Positions 16,186-24,446 of a stretch of DNA of 64,000 nt are shown here, one piece after another (within the stretch, counting starts at the first letter, position 1; each line of letters starts with the position of its first letter). Origin of the DNA: Pseudosporangium ferrugineum (GTDB lineage Bacteria; Actinomycetota; Actinomycetes; Mycobacteriales; Micromonosporaceae); assembly GCF_003002065.1 (NCBI RefSeq), contig NZ_PVZG01000013.1, positions 124,001-188,000 on the forward strand, written 5' to 3'. The position numbers and the translations under genes were made by a program. Below the pieces are notes generated by a model. The model was not told the DNA's origin, did no database searches, and worked only from the letters and a program-made list of their open reading frames with translations.

Positions 16186-16737
16186 ATGAGTTTGACGCGC
16201 CGACTGGCCGCCGTACTGCCCGCGGCGGGCGTCACCGTCCTTGCCGCCCTGGCGCTGGCCGGGACGCCCGCCGCGGCGGCGGGCGACGAGGCCGCGGCCC
16301 GCGCCCAGCGCCCCGCCGTGATGACGACCCCGTGCGCGGAGGGGCAGCGCGACGAGGACTGCGGCTACGGGTACGGCGGCACGCCGGGTGCGGCCACCAC
16401 CGGCCCGACCCGCGGCAACGGCGGCTACGGCGGCGAGAGCCCCACCGCTTCGCCGACGCCGTCGCGCACCACGCCCACCACCCCGGCGACGACGACCCCG
16501 GCGACCACCACGCCGGCCACCCCGACCGCGAGCGTCGACACCGTCCCGCCGGGCGGCGAGCTGCCCGTCACCTCGCCGGCCGCCACGCCCAGCGAGACCA
16601 CCCCGGGCGGCGTCAGCGCCGGCGGCACCCTGCCCAAGACCGGTGCGCCGATGGGGATGACGATGGCCATCGGTGCCCTCATGGTGGCGGCCGGTGCCGG
16701 CGCCGTCTTCTACACCCGGCGTCGTCGCCACGCCTGA
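16186..16737 (+). CDS. LPXTG-like cell-wall-anchored surface protein
   Basis: 183 residues. Signal peptide about 1-32 ending APAAAA-type, then a short Cys-containing segment (TTPCAEGQRDEDCGYGYGG), a long Thr/Pro-rich linker, and a C-terminal sorting signal: LPKTG at about 150, a hydrophobic helix, and RRRRHA. This is the layout used by sortases to attach a protein to peptidoglycan. No sortase gene is in the window. The linker is low-complexity and would be a cell-wall spacer; the N-terminal globular part is tiny, so function is unclear. An ATG three codons earlier is an alternative start. Confidence 0.82.
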   Translation: MSLTRRLAAVLPAAGVTVLAALALAGTPAAAAGDEAAARAQRPAVMTTPCAEGQRDEDCGYGYGGTPGAATTGPTRGNGGYGGESPTASPTPSRTTPTTPATTTPATTTPATPTASVDTVPPGGELPVTSPAATPSETTPGGVSAGGTLPKTGAPMGMTMAIGALMVAAGAGAVFYTRRRRHA

Positions 16738-16752
16738 CGTTCCGCTCCGCCA

Positions 16753-16784
16753 CGGCCGTCCCCTCCGCGCGGAGGGGACGGCCG
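16753..16784 (+). terminator. 32-bp perfect palindrome terminator
   Basis: CGGCCGTCCCCTCCGC is followed directly by its exact reverse complement. It folds as a 14-bp GC stem with a 4-base loop, 15 bases past the stop of the LPXTG-like gene and just before the LigD polymerase promoter. Confidence 0.75.
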
Positions 16785-16798
16785 CCGCCGTTCCGGCT

Positions 16799-16804
16799 TA
16801 AGGT
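16799..16804 (+). promoter_or_regulatory. -10 element of leaderless LigD-polymerase promoter
   Basis: TAAGGT, six bases, then ATG at 16811. Matches TANNNT-N6-start. Confidence 0.45.
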
Positions 16805-16810
16805 CATCGC

Positions 16811-17848
16811 ATGGCAGCTTCCAGGTCGCCCGCCGAAGAGATCGAGATCGCGGGTCATTCCGTACGGCTGAGCAGCCCCGACAAGGTCTGCTTCCCGCAG
16901 CGCGGCTACACGAAGCGGGACGTCTTCGAGTACTACCTCGCGGTCGGCGACGGCATCATGCGGGCCCTGCACCACCGGCCCACCACGCTGCAGCGCTTCC
17001 CCGACGGCATCGAGGGGGAGATGTTCTTCCAGAAGCGCCTCTCCACCCGGGGCGTGCCGCCGTGGGTGGAGAGCGCGACGATCACGTTCCCGAGCGGGCG
17101 CACGGCCGACGAGCTCTGCCCGGCCGACCTGGCGCACGTGGCCTGGGCGGCCCAGATGGGCACGATCGTCTTCCACCCCTGGCCGGTACGCCGCGACGCC
17201 CCCGACCACCCCGACGAGCTGCGCCTCGACCTCGACCCGCAGCCCGGCACCGGCTTCGCCGACGTGGTCGCCACCGCCGGCGTCGCCCGGCAGGTGCTCG
17301 ACGAGCTGGGCTGGGCGTCCTACCCGAAGACCTCCGGCGGCCGGGGCGTGCACATCTACGTACGGATTCAGCCGAAGTGGTCCTTCGTGCAGGTGCGCCG
17401 GGCGGCCATCGCGCTGGCGCGGGAGATCGAGCGGCGCAACCCCGCAGGCATCACCACGTCGTGGTGGAAGGAGGAGCGGGGCGAGCGGGTGTTCCTCGAC
17501 TACAACCAGATGGCACGGGACCGGACGATCGCGTGCGCGTACTCGCTGCGGGCGAACGCCCGGGCCACGGTCTCGGCCCCGGTCACCTGGTCGGAGCTGC
17601 CCGCGGTCGAACCCGACGACTTCGACCTGCGGACGGTGCCGGCCCGGTTCGCGCGGATCGGCGACCCGCACGCGGCCATCGACGACGTGGCACACGACAT
17701 CACGCCGCTGCTGGAATGGTCGGCGCGCGACGAGAGGGCCGGCGCCGGCGACCTGCCCTACCCGCCCGACCACCCCAAGATGCCGGGCGAGCCACCCCGG
17801 GTGCAGCCCAGCAAGCTGAACCCCGCGAACTGGGACGTCACAGAATGA
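16811..17848 (+). CDS. LigD-type NHEJ DNA polymerase/primase domain protein
   Basis: 345 residues; the polymerase domain of LigD as a separate protein. It fills and remodels DNA ends in non-homologous end joining. The primase-fold catalytic pair is in RLDLDPQPG (D140 and D142), followed by SGGRGVHIYV with His181. PTTLQRFPDGIEGEMFFQKR at the start and YNQMARDRTIACAYSLRANARATVSAPV near the end are strong LigD-pol signatures. The ligase partner lies about 2.6 kb away on the opposite strand (20460-21527). Ku is not in the window. It overlaps the convergent acetyltransferase gene by 11 bases. Confidence 0.95.
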   Translation: MAASRSPAEEIEIAGHSVRLSSPDKVCFPQRGYTKRDVFEYYLAVGDGIMRALHHRPTTLQRFPDGIEGEMFFQKRLSTRGVPPWVESATITFPSGRTADELCPADLAHVAWAAQMGTIVFHPWPVRRDAPDHPDELRLDLDPQPGTGFADVVATAGVARQVLDELGWASYPKTSGGRGVHIYVRIQPKWSFVQVRRAAIALAREIERRNPAGITTSWWKEERGERVFLDYNQMARDRTIACAYSLRANARATVSAPVTWSELPAVEPDDFDLRTVPARFARIGDPHAAIDDVAHDITPLLEWSARDERAGAGDLPYPPDHPKMPGEPPRVQPSKLNPANWDVTE

Positions 17849-18290
17849 TCTTGAAACCCTCGTGCGTCGCGTGGAAGCCCAGCGACGCGTAGAAGCGGTG
17901 CGCGTCCGTGCGGCGCTTGTCGCTGGTGAGCTGCGCCAGGCCGCAGCCGCGCGCCCGGGCCCGGTCGAGCGCCCAGGCCATCATCCGCCGGCCGAGGCCC
18001 TGCCCGCGCCGGTCCGCGCGGACGTGGACGCCCTCGATCGTCACCCGCTCGACGCCGCGGCGGCTCAGCGACGGGATGTAGGTCAGCTGGAAGGTGCCGA
18101 CGATCTCGCCGTCCAGCTCGGCGATGATCAGCTCGTTGCGCGGATCGGCGTCGATCGCCTCGAACGCGGCCAGGTACGCCGCCTCCGACGGCTCGGGCTC
18201 CCCGGGCCGGGGGAGCCGGCCGCCGTCGTACAGGTCCAGGATCACGGGTACGTCGTCGCGCACCGCGGCGCGGAAGATCAGGTCAGCCAC
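17838..18290 (-). CDS. GNAT N-acetyltransferase
   Basis: 150 residues. The GNAT fold is plain: LIFRAAVRDDVPVILDLY at strand 1, IEGVHVRADRRGQGLGRRMMAWALDRAR as the acetyl-CoA loop (R-G-Q-G-L-G), and DAHRFYASLGFHATHEGFKIIL at the C-terminus. FQLTYIPSLSRRGVERVTIEGV resembles GNATs that act on small amines or amino acids. Acceptor unknown. GTG start at 18290. It converges on the LigD polymerase gene. Confidence 0.88.
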   Translation of the reverse strand: MADLIFRAAVRDDVPVILDLYDGGRLPRPGEPEPSEAAYLAAFEAIDADPRNELIIAELDGEIVGTFQLTYIPSLSRRGVERVTIEGVHVRADRRGQGLGRRMMAWALDRARARGCGLAQLTSDKRRTDAHRFYASLGFHATHEGFKIIL

Positions 18291-18355
18291 GCGGACATCC
18301 TGACACGCCCGTCGGGCTGAGCCGCGCGGCGCCGGACCCCGGGCACGATGACGCC

Positions 18356-18832
18356 ATGCGGTTGCTGCTCCTGCCCTTCCGGCACGTCTACCGCGGGCTG
18401 GTGTACCTGGCCAACTCGCCGCGGACGCTCATGCTGTCGTACCTGATGCTGATCGTCATCTGCTCGGTGCTCTACGACATCTTCGAGAAGGTGTCCTTCG
18501 GCGACGCCCTGTGGTGGGCGGTCGTCACCGCCTCCACGGTCGGGTACGGCGACATCTCGCCCGAGTCGTGGCAGGCGCGGATCATGGCGGCGATGCTCAT
18601 CTCGCTGATGGTGCTCGTGGTCGTCCCCCTGATCACCGCGCACTTCGCCAGCAAGCTGATCGTCGACACCGACGCGTTCAAGCACGACGAGCAGGAGGAG
18701 CTGAAGAACAACCTGCGCCGGGTCCGCCGGCTCCTCGAGGAGCTGGCGGAGCGCGAGGGCGTCAGCGTGCCGGACAGCGCAGCCCCTTCGCCGGCACCTT
18801 CAGACCGATCAGATACTGATCCACGGCGCTGA
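18356..18832 (+). CDS. two-helix potassium channel
   Basis: 158 residues. Outer helix about 25-45, pore loop with selectivity filter TVGYGD (T61-D66), inner helix about 75-98, then a charged cytoplasmic tail with heptad-like Leu spacing (ELKNNLRRVRRLLEELAEREG) that may form a tetrameric coiled coil. No RCK domain. This resembles simple KcsA-type channels. The last 71 bases overlap the 3' end of the convergent hydrolase gene. Confidence 0.9.
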   Translation: MRLLLLPFRHVYRGLVYLANSPRTLMLSYLMLIVICSVLYDIFEKVSFGDALWWAVVTASTVGYGDISPESWQARIMAAMLISLMVLVVVPLITAHFASKLIVDTDAFKHDEQEELKNNLRRVRRLLEELAEREGVSVPDSAAPSPAPSDRSDTDPRR

Positions 18833-20336
18833 CGATGCACGGCGTGGCCGGATAGGCGGTGTGGCCCTCGCCCTCCCAGGTCAGCACCTGCCCGGTGCCG
18901 AGCATGCCGGCCAGCTCGGCGGTGTTCTCGTACGGCGTCGCCGGGTCGCCGGTCGTACCCACCACCACGATCGGCGGGGCCCCCGTCGCCGCCCCGACCG
19001 GGTACGGGTCCTTCTTGCCCGGCCAGAACGTGCACGGCAGCATGCCGATCGCCAGCGCCGCGCCGAACAGCGGATACTTCGCGCGCCACTCGCCCTGGAG
19101 CTGGCGGATCCGCTCGACCGAGGGCGCCTCGTCCGTGTCCGCGCAGTTCACGGCCAGGTTCGCGTCGAACAGGTTGGAGTAGCTGCCGTCCGGCTTGCGG
19201 TCGGCGTACTGGTCCGCGAGGTCGAAGATGCCGTTCGCGTCGCCGCCCTGCAACCGGTCGACGGCCTTGGCGAGCTGCTGCCAGCCGGCCTCGTTGTAGA
19301 GCGAGGAGATCACCGCCACGAAGATCCAGCCGGGCGTGGCGTCGCGGCCGTCGTCGCCCGGCACCGGGGAGGCCGCCGCCTTGGCCAGCGCGTCGGTCAC
19401 CGCCTTCCGCGCGTCCGGGGCGATCGGGCACTTGTCCGGGGTGGCGGTGCACCACCGCGTGAAGTTCGTGAACGCGCGCTCGAAGCCCTTCGCCTGCGAC
19501 TCCGAGCCGGCGATGAAGTCCTGCTTCGGGTTCACCGCGCCGTCGAGGACCAGGGCGCGGACCTTGCCCGGGAACAGCTGCGCGTACGTGGCGCCGAGCA
19601 GGGTGCCGTACGAGAATCCCAGGTAGGTGGTCTTGGCGTCGCCGACCGCGGCGCGCAGCGCGTCCATGTCCCGGGCCGCCTGCTCGGTGCTGAAGTTCAC
19701 CAGCTGGTCGCCGTACTTGCGGCCGCAGCCCTCCGCCACCCGCTTGTTGAGATCCACGATCCGCTGGAAATCGGCGTCGGATGTCGGGTCCGGCGGCGCG
19801 GCGAACGTGGCGTCCTGGTCGGCGTCGCTGATGCACTTCACCGGGCTGGACCGGCCGACGCCCCGCGGGTCGAAGCCGACGAGGTCGAACTTGTCGGTGA
19901 TCTCCGTGGGCAGCCCGCCGAGCGCCTGGCCGAAGGAGAGGTAGATCGCCGTGTCGATGCCGGAACCGCCGGGGCCGCCCGGGTTGATCAGCAGGGAGCC
20001 GATCCGGTCCCGCTGGGTCTTCGCACGCACCCGGATCATCGCCACGTCGTAGGTGCCGCCGCTCTGCGGTGCGTTCCAGTCGACCGGCACGGCCACCGAC
20101 GCGCAGTCGTACGCCATGCCCTGAGCGCCCCGGCCGACCAGTTCCTGCGGCACCTCCGGGCACGGGGTCCACTGCGCCTGGGTGCCGGGAACCGCGGGCG
20201 GCGCCTTGCTGCCGCTGGTCCGCGGCGGCGTCGCACCGTCGTTGTCCTCGGGCGAGAAGACCGGCAGCGTGCAGCCGGCGGTCATGACGACCGCGGCGAG
20301 CAGGGCGGCCAGGACCAGGCGGGGGGTACGCGGCAC
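18762..20336 (-). CDS. TAP-family alpha/beta hydrolase lipoprotein (tripeptidyl aminopeptidase-like)
   Basis: 524 residues from the GTG at 20336. Lipoprotein signal peptide with lipobox MTAGC at about residues 17-21, so it should be anchored outside the membrane. Alpha/beta-hydrolase triad: S242 in GFSYGTLLGA, D464 in GTTGDPATP, H492 in GEGHTAYP; the last two are in the C-terminal TAP-like domain. The oxyanion region is INPGGPGGSGID. Streptomyces homologues cleave tripeptides from protein N-termini. Its 3' end overlaps the K+ channel gene by 71 bases. Confidence 0.92.
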   Translation of the reverse strand: MPRTPRLVLAALLAAVVMTAGCTLPVFSPEDNDGATPPRTSGSKAPPAVPGTQAQWTPCPEVPQELVGRGAQGMAYDCASVAVPVDWNAPQSGGTYDVAMIRVRAKTQRDRIGSLLINPGGPGGSGIDTAIYLSFGQALGGLPTEITDKFDLVGFDPRGVGRSSPVKCISDADQDATFAAPPDPTSDADFQRIVDLNKRVAEGCGRKYGDQLVNFSTEQAARDMDALRAAVGDAKTTYLGFSYGTLLGATYAQLFPGKVRALVLDGAVNPKQDFIAGSESQAKGFERAFTNFTRWCTATPDKCPIAPDARKAVTDALAKAAASPVPGDDGRDATPGWIFVAVISSLYNEAGWQQLAKAVDRLQGGDANGIFDLADQYADRKPDGSYSNLFDANLAVNCADTDEAPSVERIRQLQGEWRAKYPLFGAALAIGMLPCTFWPGKKDPYPVGAATGAPPIVVVGTTGDPATPYENTAELAGMLGTGQVLTWEGEGHTAYPATPCIVSAVDQYLIGLKVPAKGLRCPAR

Positions 20337-20366
20337 AGTGCGCGGCCTTTCTTCCGGCGGCAGTCC

Positions 20367-20387
20367 CCGCCGCACCCGGTGCGGCGG
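20367..20387 (-). terminator. hairpin downstream of DNA ligase gene
   Basis: CCGCCGCACC, one base, then GGTGCGGCGG: a perfect 10-bp stem between the ligase stop (20460) and the hydrolase start (20336). The single-base centre means the actual loop opens a few pairs. Confidence 0.45.
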
Positions 20388-20459
20388 CGGTTCCCGCGGC
20401 CTTCGTTTCCGACGGCGGTTTCCGCGCACGAGGCTACGCGGTGGTTCTGACAGAATCCC

Positions 20460-21527
20460 TCAGCGGCTCGTCAGGACGTCCGCCAGGTTGAACCGGACCG
20501 GCCGTTCCAGCTGCTCGTACGTGCAGGAGTGCGGCTCCCGGTCCGGCCGCCACCGCTCGAACTGGGCGGTGTGCCGGAACCGTACGCCCTCCATGTAGTC
20601 GTAGCGCACCTCGACCACCCGCTCCGGGCGCAGCGGCACGAACGACAGGTCCTTGCCGGCGTTCCAGCGGCTCACCTCGTTCTTGCGCGGGGTCCGCTCG
20701 CCCGACTCGTGCGCCGCCCAGTTCCACGGGTGCCCCTCGAACGTCGTGACCAGGTGCTGCAACTCGGCGAAGAGCTCCTCGCGCACGGCCATCGGGAAGG
20801 AGCCGATCACGCCGACGGACACCAGCACGTCGCGCTCGTCGTACAGGCCCAGCAACAGCGAGCCGATCCGGTTGTCGCCGGACTTGTGTACGCGGTAGCC
20901 GGCGACGACGCAGTCCGCCGTACGCTTGTGCTTGATCTTGCTCATGACCCGCTTGTCCGGTTCGTAGCCCAGGTCCTTGCCCTTGGCGATGAGCCCGTCC
21001 AGCCCGGCGCCCTCGAACTCGGCGAACCACCGGCGCGCGGTCTCCAGATCGTCGGTGGCCGGGGTGACGTAGACCGGCGGCTTCGCCCCGGCCAGGCACT
21101 CGACCAGGCGGGCGCGCCGCTCGGCGAACGGCAGCGAGGTCAGGTCCTCGTCGCCGAGCGCCAGCAGGTCGAAGGCGACGAAGCCGGCCGGGGTCTGCTC
21201 GGAGAGCAGCTTCACCCGGCTCGCCGCGGGATGGATGCGCTGCTGCAACGCCTCGAAATCGAGCGTGTTGCGCGCGGTGTCGGCGACGATGACCTCGCCG
21301 TCGATCACCGATCTCGCCGGGAAGTTCGCCAGGACCGCCTCGACGACCTCGGGGAAGTATCGGGTCATCGGCTTCTCGTTGCGGCTGCCGATCTCCACCT
21401 CGGCGCCGTCCCGGAAGACGATCGACCGGAACCCGTCCCACTTGGGCTCGTAGAGCTGCCCGGGCGGGATCTCGGCGACCGGCTTCGCGAGCATCGGCTT
21501 CACGGGCGGGTTGATCGGCAGGTCCAT
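20460..21527 (-). CDS. ATP-dependent DNA ligase (LigD ligase-domain type)
   Basis: 355 residues. The adenylated Lys is K29 in YEPKWDGFRS. RSVIDGEVIV and GLDGLIAKGKDLGYEPDKRVMSKIKHKRTADCVVAGY hold the later nucleotidyltransferase motifs, and the C-terminal part is an OB fold (IGSLLLGLYDERDVLVSVG). It seals breaks and by family belongs to NHEJ with Ku and the LigD polymerase encoded at 16811-17848. The length matches a bare ligase without polymerase or phosphoesterase domains. ATG at 21527 with GGGGAG upstream. It diverges from the SDR gene. Confidence 0.94.
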   Translation of the reverse strand: MDLPINPPVKPMLAKPVAEIPPGQLYEPKWDGFRSIVFRDGAEVEIGSRNEKPMTRYFPEVVEAVLANFPARSVIDGEVIVADTARNTLDFEALQQRIHPAASRVKLLSEQTPAGFVAFDLLALGDEDLTSLPFAERRARLVECLAGAKPPVYVTPATDDLETARRWFAEFEGAGLDGLIAKGKDLGYEPDKRVMSKIKHKRTADCVVAGYRVHKSGDNRIGSLLLGLYDERDVLVSVGVIGSFPMAVREELFAELQHLVTTFEGHPWNWAAHESGERTPRKNEVSRWNAGKDLSFVPLRPERVVEVRYDYMEGVRFRHTAQFERWRPDREPHSCTYEQLERPVRFNLADVLTSR

Positions 21528-21606
21528 CCCGCCAGTCTCCCCGCTCCCGCCCGGATTCTCGCGGCCCACGCCGTGAAACTGCCGTTCCACGGGGTATCGG
21601 TGGGCC

Positions 21607-22566
21607 ATGACTGCACGGGTGGTGGTGCTGACGGGCGCGTCGAGCGGGATCGGCCGGGCCGCCGCGCTGACCTTCGCCGCACGGGGCGACATGCTGGTCC
21701 TCGCGGCCCGCGGCCTCGCCGACCTGGAGAAGGTGGCCGCGGAATGCGGCGGCGACGTGCTCGTCGTCCCCACCGACGTGAGCGTACGCACGGAGGTCGA
21801 AGCCCTGGCCGCAGCCGCCCTGGCCCGCTTCGGCCGCATCGACGTCTGGGCGGACACGGCGGCGGTGATGGCGTACGGCCGCTTCGAGGATCTGCCACCG
21901 CACGTCTTCGAGAAGGTGATCGCCACCGACCTGCTCGGCGCGGCGAACGTGGCGCGGGCGGCGCTGCGGGTCTTCCGCACCCAGGCCCGGGGCACCCTGA
22001 TCCTCACCAGCTCCCTGGTCGGGCACATCACCGCACCGAACATGGCGGCGTACTCGACCGCGAAGTGGGGCCTGCGCGCCCTGACCCGCACGCTCCGGCA
22101 GGAGACCCTCGACGCCCCGGACATCCACGTCTGCGAACTCGTCCCCGGCAGCGTCGACACGCCCATCTACACCAGCGCGGCCAACTACGCCGGCTTCGTG
22201 GGCCGTCCGCCGCCCCCGGTCGACACCGCCGAGCGGATGGGAGAGGCCGTGGTCCGCCTCGCCGGCCACCCCCGCCGCTCCCTCAGCGTGGGGGCGACGA
22301 ACCGCTTCATCGAATTCGGTTTCAGCGCGCTGCCGCCGGTGTACGACGTCCTGGTCGGGCCACTGATGGGCCGGCTGGGGCTGTCCCGCCGCCTGCCCGC
22401 GCCGCCGGACGACGGCAACGTCTTCTCCAGCCGGCCCCGCCACGGGGGTGGGCCGGCCCGGCTGGGACGCACGGCGGTGGGGGCGGCGGTGGGCGCGGCC
22501 GCTGTGGCCGCCGTGGCGGTGACCGGCGGGGCGGCCCTGGCGATACGCCGCGGCATGCGCCGATAG
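21607..22566 (+). CDS. short-chain dehydrogenase/reductase with C-terminal membrane helix
   Basis: 319 residues. NAD(P) motif TGASSGIG at about 9-16, and the active-site Y149xxxK153 in AAYSTAKWG preceded by LTSSLVG. After the SDR core (to about 250) come a linker and a hydrophobic Ala/Val segment at about 291-313 ending RRGMRR, probably a membrane anchor. Substrate unknown; SDRs with such tails often act on lipids or envelope compounds, which is inference. ATG start, TATCGG six bases upstream. Confidence 0.88.
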   Translation: MTARVVVLTGASSGIGRAAALTFAARGDMLVLAARGLADLEKVAAECGGDVLVVPTDVSVRTEVEALAAAALARFGRIDVWADTAAVMAYGRFEDLPPHVFEKVIATDLLGAANVARAALRVFRTQARGTLILTSSLVGHITAPNMAAYSTAKWGLRALTRTLRQETLDAPDIHVCELVPGSVDTPIYTSAANYAGFVGRPPPPVDTAERMGEAVVRLAGHPRRSLSVGATNRFIEFGFSALPPVYDVLVGPLMGRLGLSRRLPAPPDDGNVFSSRPRHGGGPARLGRTAVGAAVGAAAVAAVAVTGGAALAIRRGMRR

Positions 22567-22753
22567 CCCCTGTGCGGCCGTCGGCAATTCCCTCACCGCC
22601 CCGGCCGGTTGCTCCTGGCCGTTGTGGCTTGCTCGTGGCCGTTGTTGGCTTGCTCCTGGCCGCTGCGGCTTGCTCCTGGCCGCTGCGGCGCAACAACGAT
22701 AATGGCACATTCCTGGTTTGGATGCCCCGAGGGGAGGGCGGGATAATTCTGGA
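22567..22753. other. intergenic stretch with 20-bp array and lower-GC promoter-like tail
   Basis: The first half holds a tandem array (separate entry). Bases about 22690-22775 are noticeably richer in A/T than their surroundings, as expected of a promoter region for the ORF at 22754. I see no RNA gene here. Confidence 0.5.
22609..22689. repeat. four-copy 20-bp tandem array
   Basis: Units of the type TTGCTCCTGGCCGCTGCGGC at 22609-22628, 22629-22649 (21 bp), 22650-22669 and 22670-22689. The last two are identical. A 20-bp period does not keep a reading frame, consistent with a non-coding location. Confidence 0.9.
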
Positions 22754-23878
22754 GTGCGGCAATTACAGTTCTTCACCGGTGCGCAGATGGCGGGAATGCG
22801 CGAGCACGGCGCGTCCCGCTCCCATTCTCCCGCGGGTGAAGCATTTCGTCGCGCGCATGAGCGGCACCGCGCCTGGGGCCTGCGCCGCCGTCACGCCGAA
22901 CGCCTACGCCGCCTCCGCGACCGGGCCGACGACGCGGCGGCCATCGCCTCGCCGCCGAGGCTCGTTCGGGTGGGGGACGGGCTCGCTCGGGTGGGCGACG
23001 GGCTCGTTGGAGCGGGGAACGGGCTCGCCCGGGTGGGCGACGGGCTCGTTGGGGCGGGCGACGGGCTCGTTCCGGCGGAGGACGGGCTCGCTCGGGTGGA
23101 CGACGGGGTCGTTCCGGCGGGGGACGGGGTCGCTCGGGCGGGCGACGGGCTCGCCCGGGCCGGCGACGGCTTGGCGGCCGAGGCGACCATGCCTGAGCGT
23201 GACCGGGTCCCGTCACCGGCTACCCCTGGACCCGGCACCCGACCCGAGACGATGCCCGAGCCGTCGACCGAGAGGGTGCAGGCGTGTGCACCCCAGCCGG
23301 CTCTCGGCGTGGGGAAAACACCAGTTCAGCCGGTGGGCGCCCGCAGGGATGGGGAGCACGGCAGACCGACACGTCCCGTCCCGGTGACGCGTCGGGCAGT
23401 GCCTGCGGGTCGGGCAGTGCCTGCGGGTCGGGCAGTGCCTGCGGGTCGGGCAGTGCCTGCGGGTCGCGCAGTGCTCGCGGGTCACGCGGCACCCGCGCGT
23501 CACGCGGTGCCCCCGCCGCGCACACTTACAGTCCCGCGAGCGCGTGCCGCGCCGTCCATCCGTGCAGCTCTTCGGTCCTGGCTGTCGCCCTCTGCCGAGC
23601 GGCCGGTGCGCGCCGCGCACTCAGCACGTGCCCCGCCGTCGTCACGTGCTCCACCCGTGCGTGCCGCGCACCGAGCGTGTGCCGCTCCACCCGTGCGCCG
23701 CTCCACCCGTGCGTGCTCCACCGTTGGCATGGGCCGGGGGGTCGTGGATGCTGCGACCCTTACTGCGCGGCCAGAGACATATGGGGGCGGCGGCGGAGGC
23801 GTATTGTTGAGGTTATTGCCACCATGGATATCAGCACTGCCAGCGTTATTGTGGCGTGGATTGTTCCTCGGGTCATGA
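22754..23878 (+). CDS. repeat-rich hypothetical protein (uncertain)
   Basis: An open frame of 374 codons from a GTG at 22754. Residues about 1-65 look like genuine protein (QLQFFTGAQMAGMREHGASRSHSPAGEAFRR, then ERHRAWGLRRRHAERLRRLRD). Next come ten 7-residue repeats (DGLARVG type), a non-repetitive segment, and about six 6-residue repeats (RAVPAG). The tail is Ala/Arg/Pro-rich, and the last ~120 bases overlap the permease gene on the other strand, so the real C-terminus is doubtful. Both internal arrays have periods divisible by three, unlike the intergenic arrays nearby, which argues for coding. No function can be assigned. ATG codons at 22787 and 22796 are alternative starts. Confidence 0.4.
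   Translation: MRQLQFFTGAQMAGMREHGASRSHSPAGEAFRRAHERHRAWGLRRRHAERLRRLRDRADDAAAIASPPRLVRVGDGLARVGDGLVGAGNGLARVGDGLVGAGDGLVPAEDGLARVDDGVVPAGDGVARAGDGLARAGDGLAAEATMPERDRVPSPATPGPGTRPETMPEPSTERVQACAPQPALGVGKTPVQPVGARRDGEHGRPTRPVPVTRRAVPAGRAVPAGRAVPAGRAVPAGRAVLAGHAAPARHAVPPPRTLTVPRARAAPSIRAALRSWLSPSAERPVRAAHSARAPPSSRAPPVRAAHRACAAPPVRRSTRACSTVGMGRGVVDAATLTARPETYGGGGGGVLLRLLPPWISALPALLWRGLFLGS
22961..23170. repeat. ten-copy 21-bp tandem array
   Basis: Ten consecutive 21-base units of the type CTCGCTCGGGTGGGCGACGG(G), exactly 210 bases, with scattered substitutions. In frame it encodes a 7-residue repeat with alternating Val/Ala and Asp-Gly. Confidence 0.92.
23394..23501. repeat. 18-bp tandem array, four exact and two degenerate copies
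   Basis: GGGCAGTGCCTGCGGGTC is repeated exactly at 23394, 23412, 23430 and 23448, with decayed copies at 23466 and 23484. In frame it encodes a 6-residue Arg-Ala-Val-Pro-Ala-Gly repeat. Confidence 0.92.
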
Positions 23879-24446
23879 GGTGCGGGTCGGCGGGGTTCTC
23901 GATGGCGTAGGTGCCTATTTCTCGGGAGAACCAGAAGGGGAGGGCGTGGGCCACCGTTGTTTCGGGGTCGAGCATCATTTGCATTGCTACCACCGTGAGC
24001 AGGACCAGCATTCCTTCGAGTTCTCGGGGGAGCAGGGCGCTCAGGGCCAGGCCGAACGGTGCCGCTACCGCCACCGTCAGGAGCAGGATCAGGGCCACCG
24101 CGCCGTAGCGGACGTCGAGGTCGAGGCGGATGAGGAGGAAGTACGGGACGATCAGGGTCAGGCCTACCGTCCACAGGGCGGCCAGGCGGCCCAGGTAGAG
24201 CTCGTGGGTGGCGTAGCCGGAGAGGCGCAGGCGGGGTTCGATCGTGCGGGCCGCGTTGCCGGCGAAGAGGGCTGCCGTGCTGAGGGTCCAGCCGATGCCC
24301 AGGGAGACGAAGCGGACCGACTGCCAGTAGGCCTCGCCCCGGCGGCTGTAGTAGAAGGCGAGGGGCAGGAGGGCCAGCAGGATGAGGACTCCGCGGCGGC
24401 GGGAAATCTCGCGGAGGGCCATCTCGGCGACGGTCAGGATTCTCAT
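23760..24446 (-). CDS. ABC transporter permease
   Basis: 228 residues with about six hydrophobic segments (first near 20-34; others near 50-70, 85-108, 115-140, 143-160 and 198-215) and an N-terminal MRILTVAEMALREISRRRGVLILLALLPLAFYYSRRG typical of ABC-2-like export permeases. The ATG overlaps the stop of the upstream ATPase gene (ATGA). With that ATPase and the PadR regulator it forms a three-gene operon. Export of a toxic or lipid compound is possible, but no substrate can be read from the sequence. Confidence 0.82.
   Translation of the reverse strand: MRILTVAEMALREISRRRGVLILLALLPLAFYYSRRGEAYWQSVRFVSLGIGWTLSTAALFAGNAARTIEPRLRLSGYATHELYLGRLAALWTVGLTLIVPYFLLIRLDLDVRYGAVALILLLTVAVAAPFGLALSALLPRELEGMLVLLTVVAMQMMLDPETTVAHALPFWFSREIGTYAIENPADPHLMTRGTIHATITLAVLISMVAITSTIRLRRRPHMSLAAQ

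Noticed and set aside
15144..16235. Extending msrB upstream to 363 residues
   Set aside because: The extra part is low-quality sequence over the divergent PH-domain gene; ATG at 15551 has an RBS and gives normal MsrB length.
22961..23501. Possible CRISPR array
   Set aside because: Units are directly adjacent (21 and 18 bp) with no unique spacers and no cas genes; these are simple tandem repeats.
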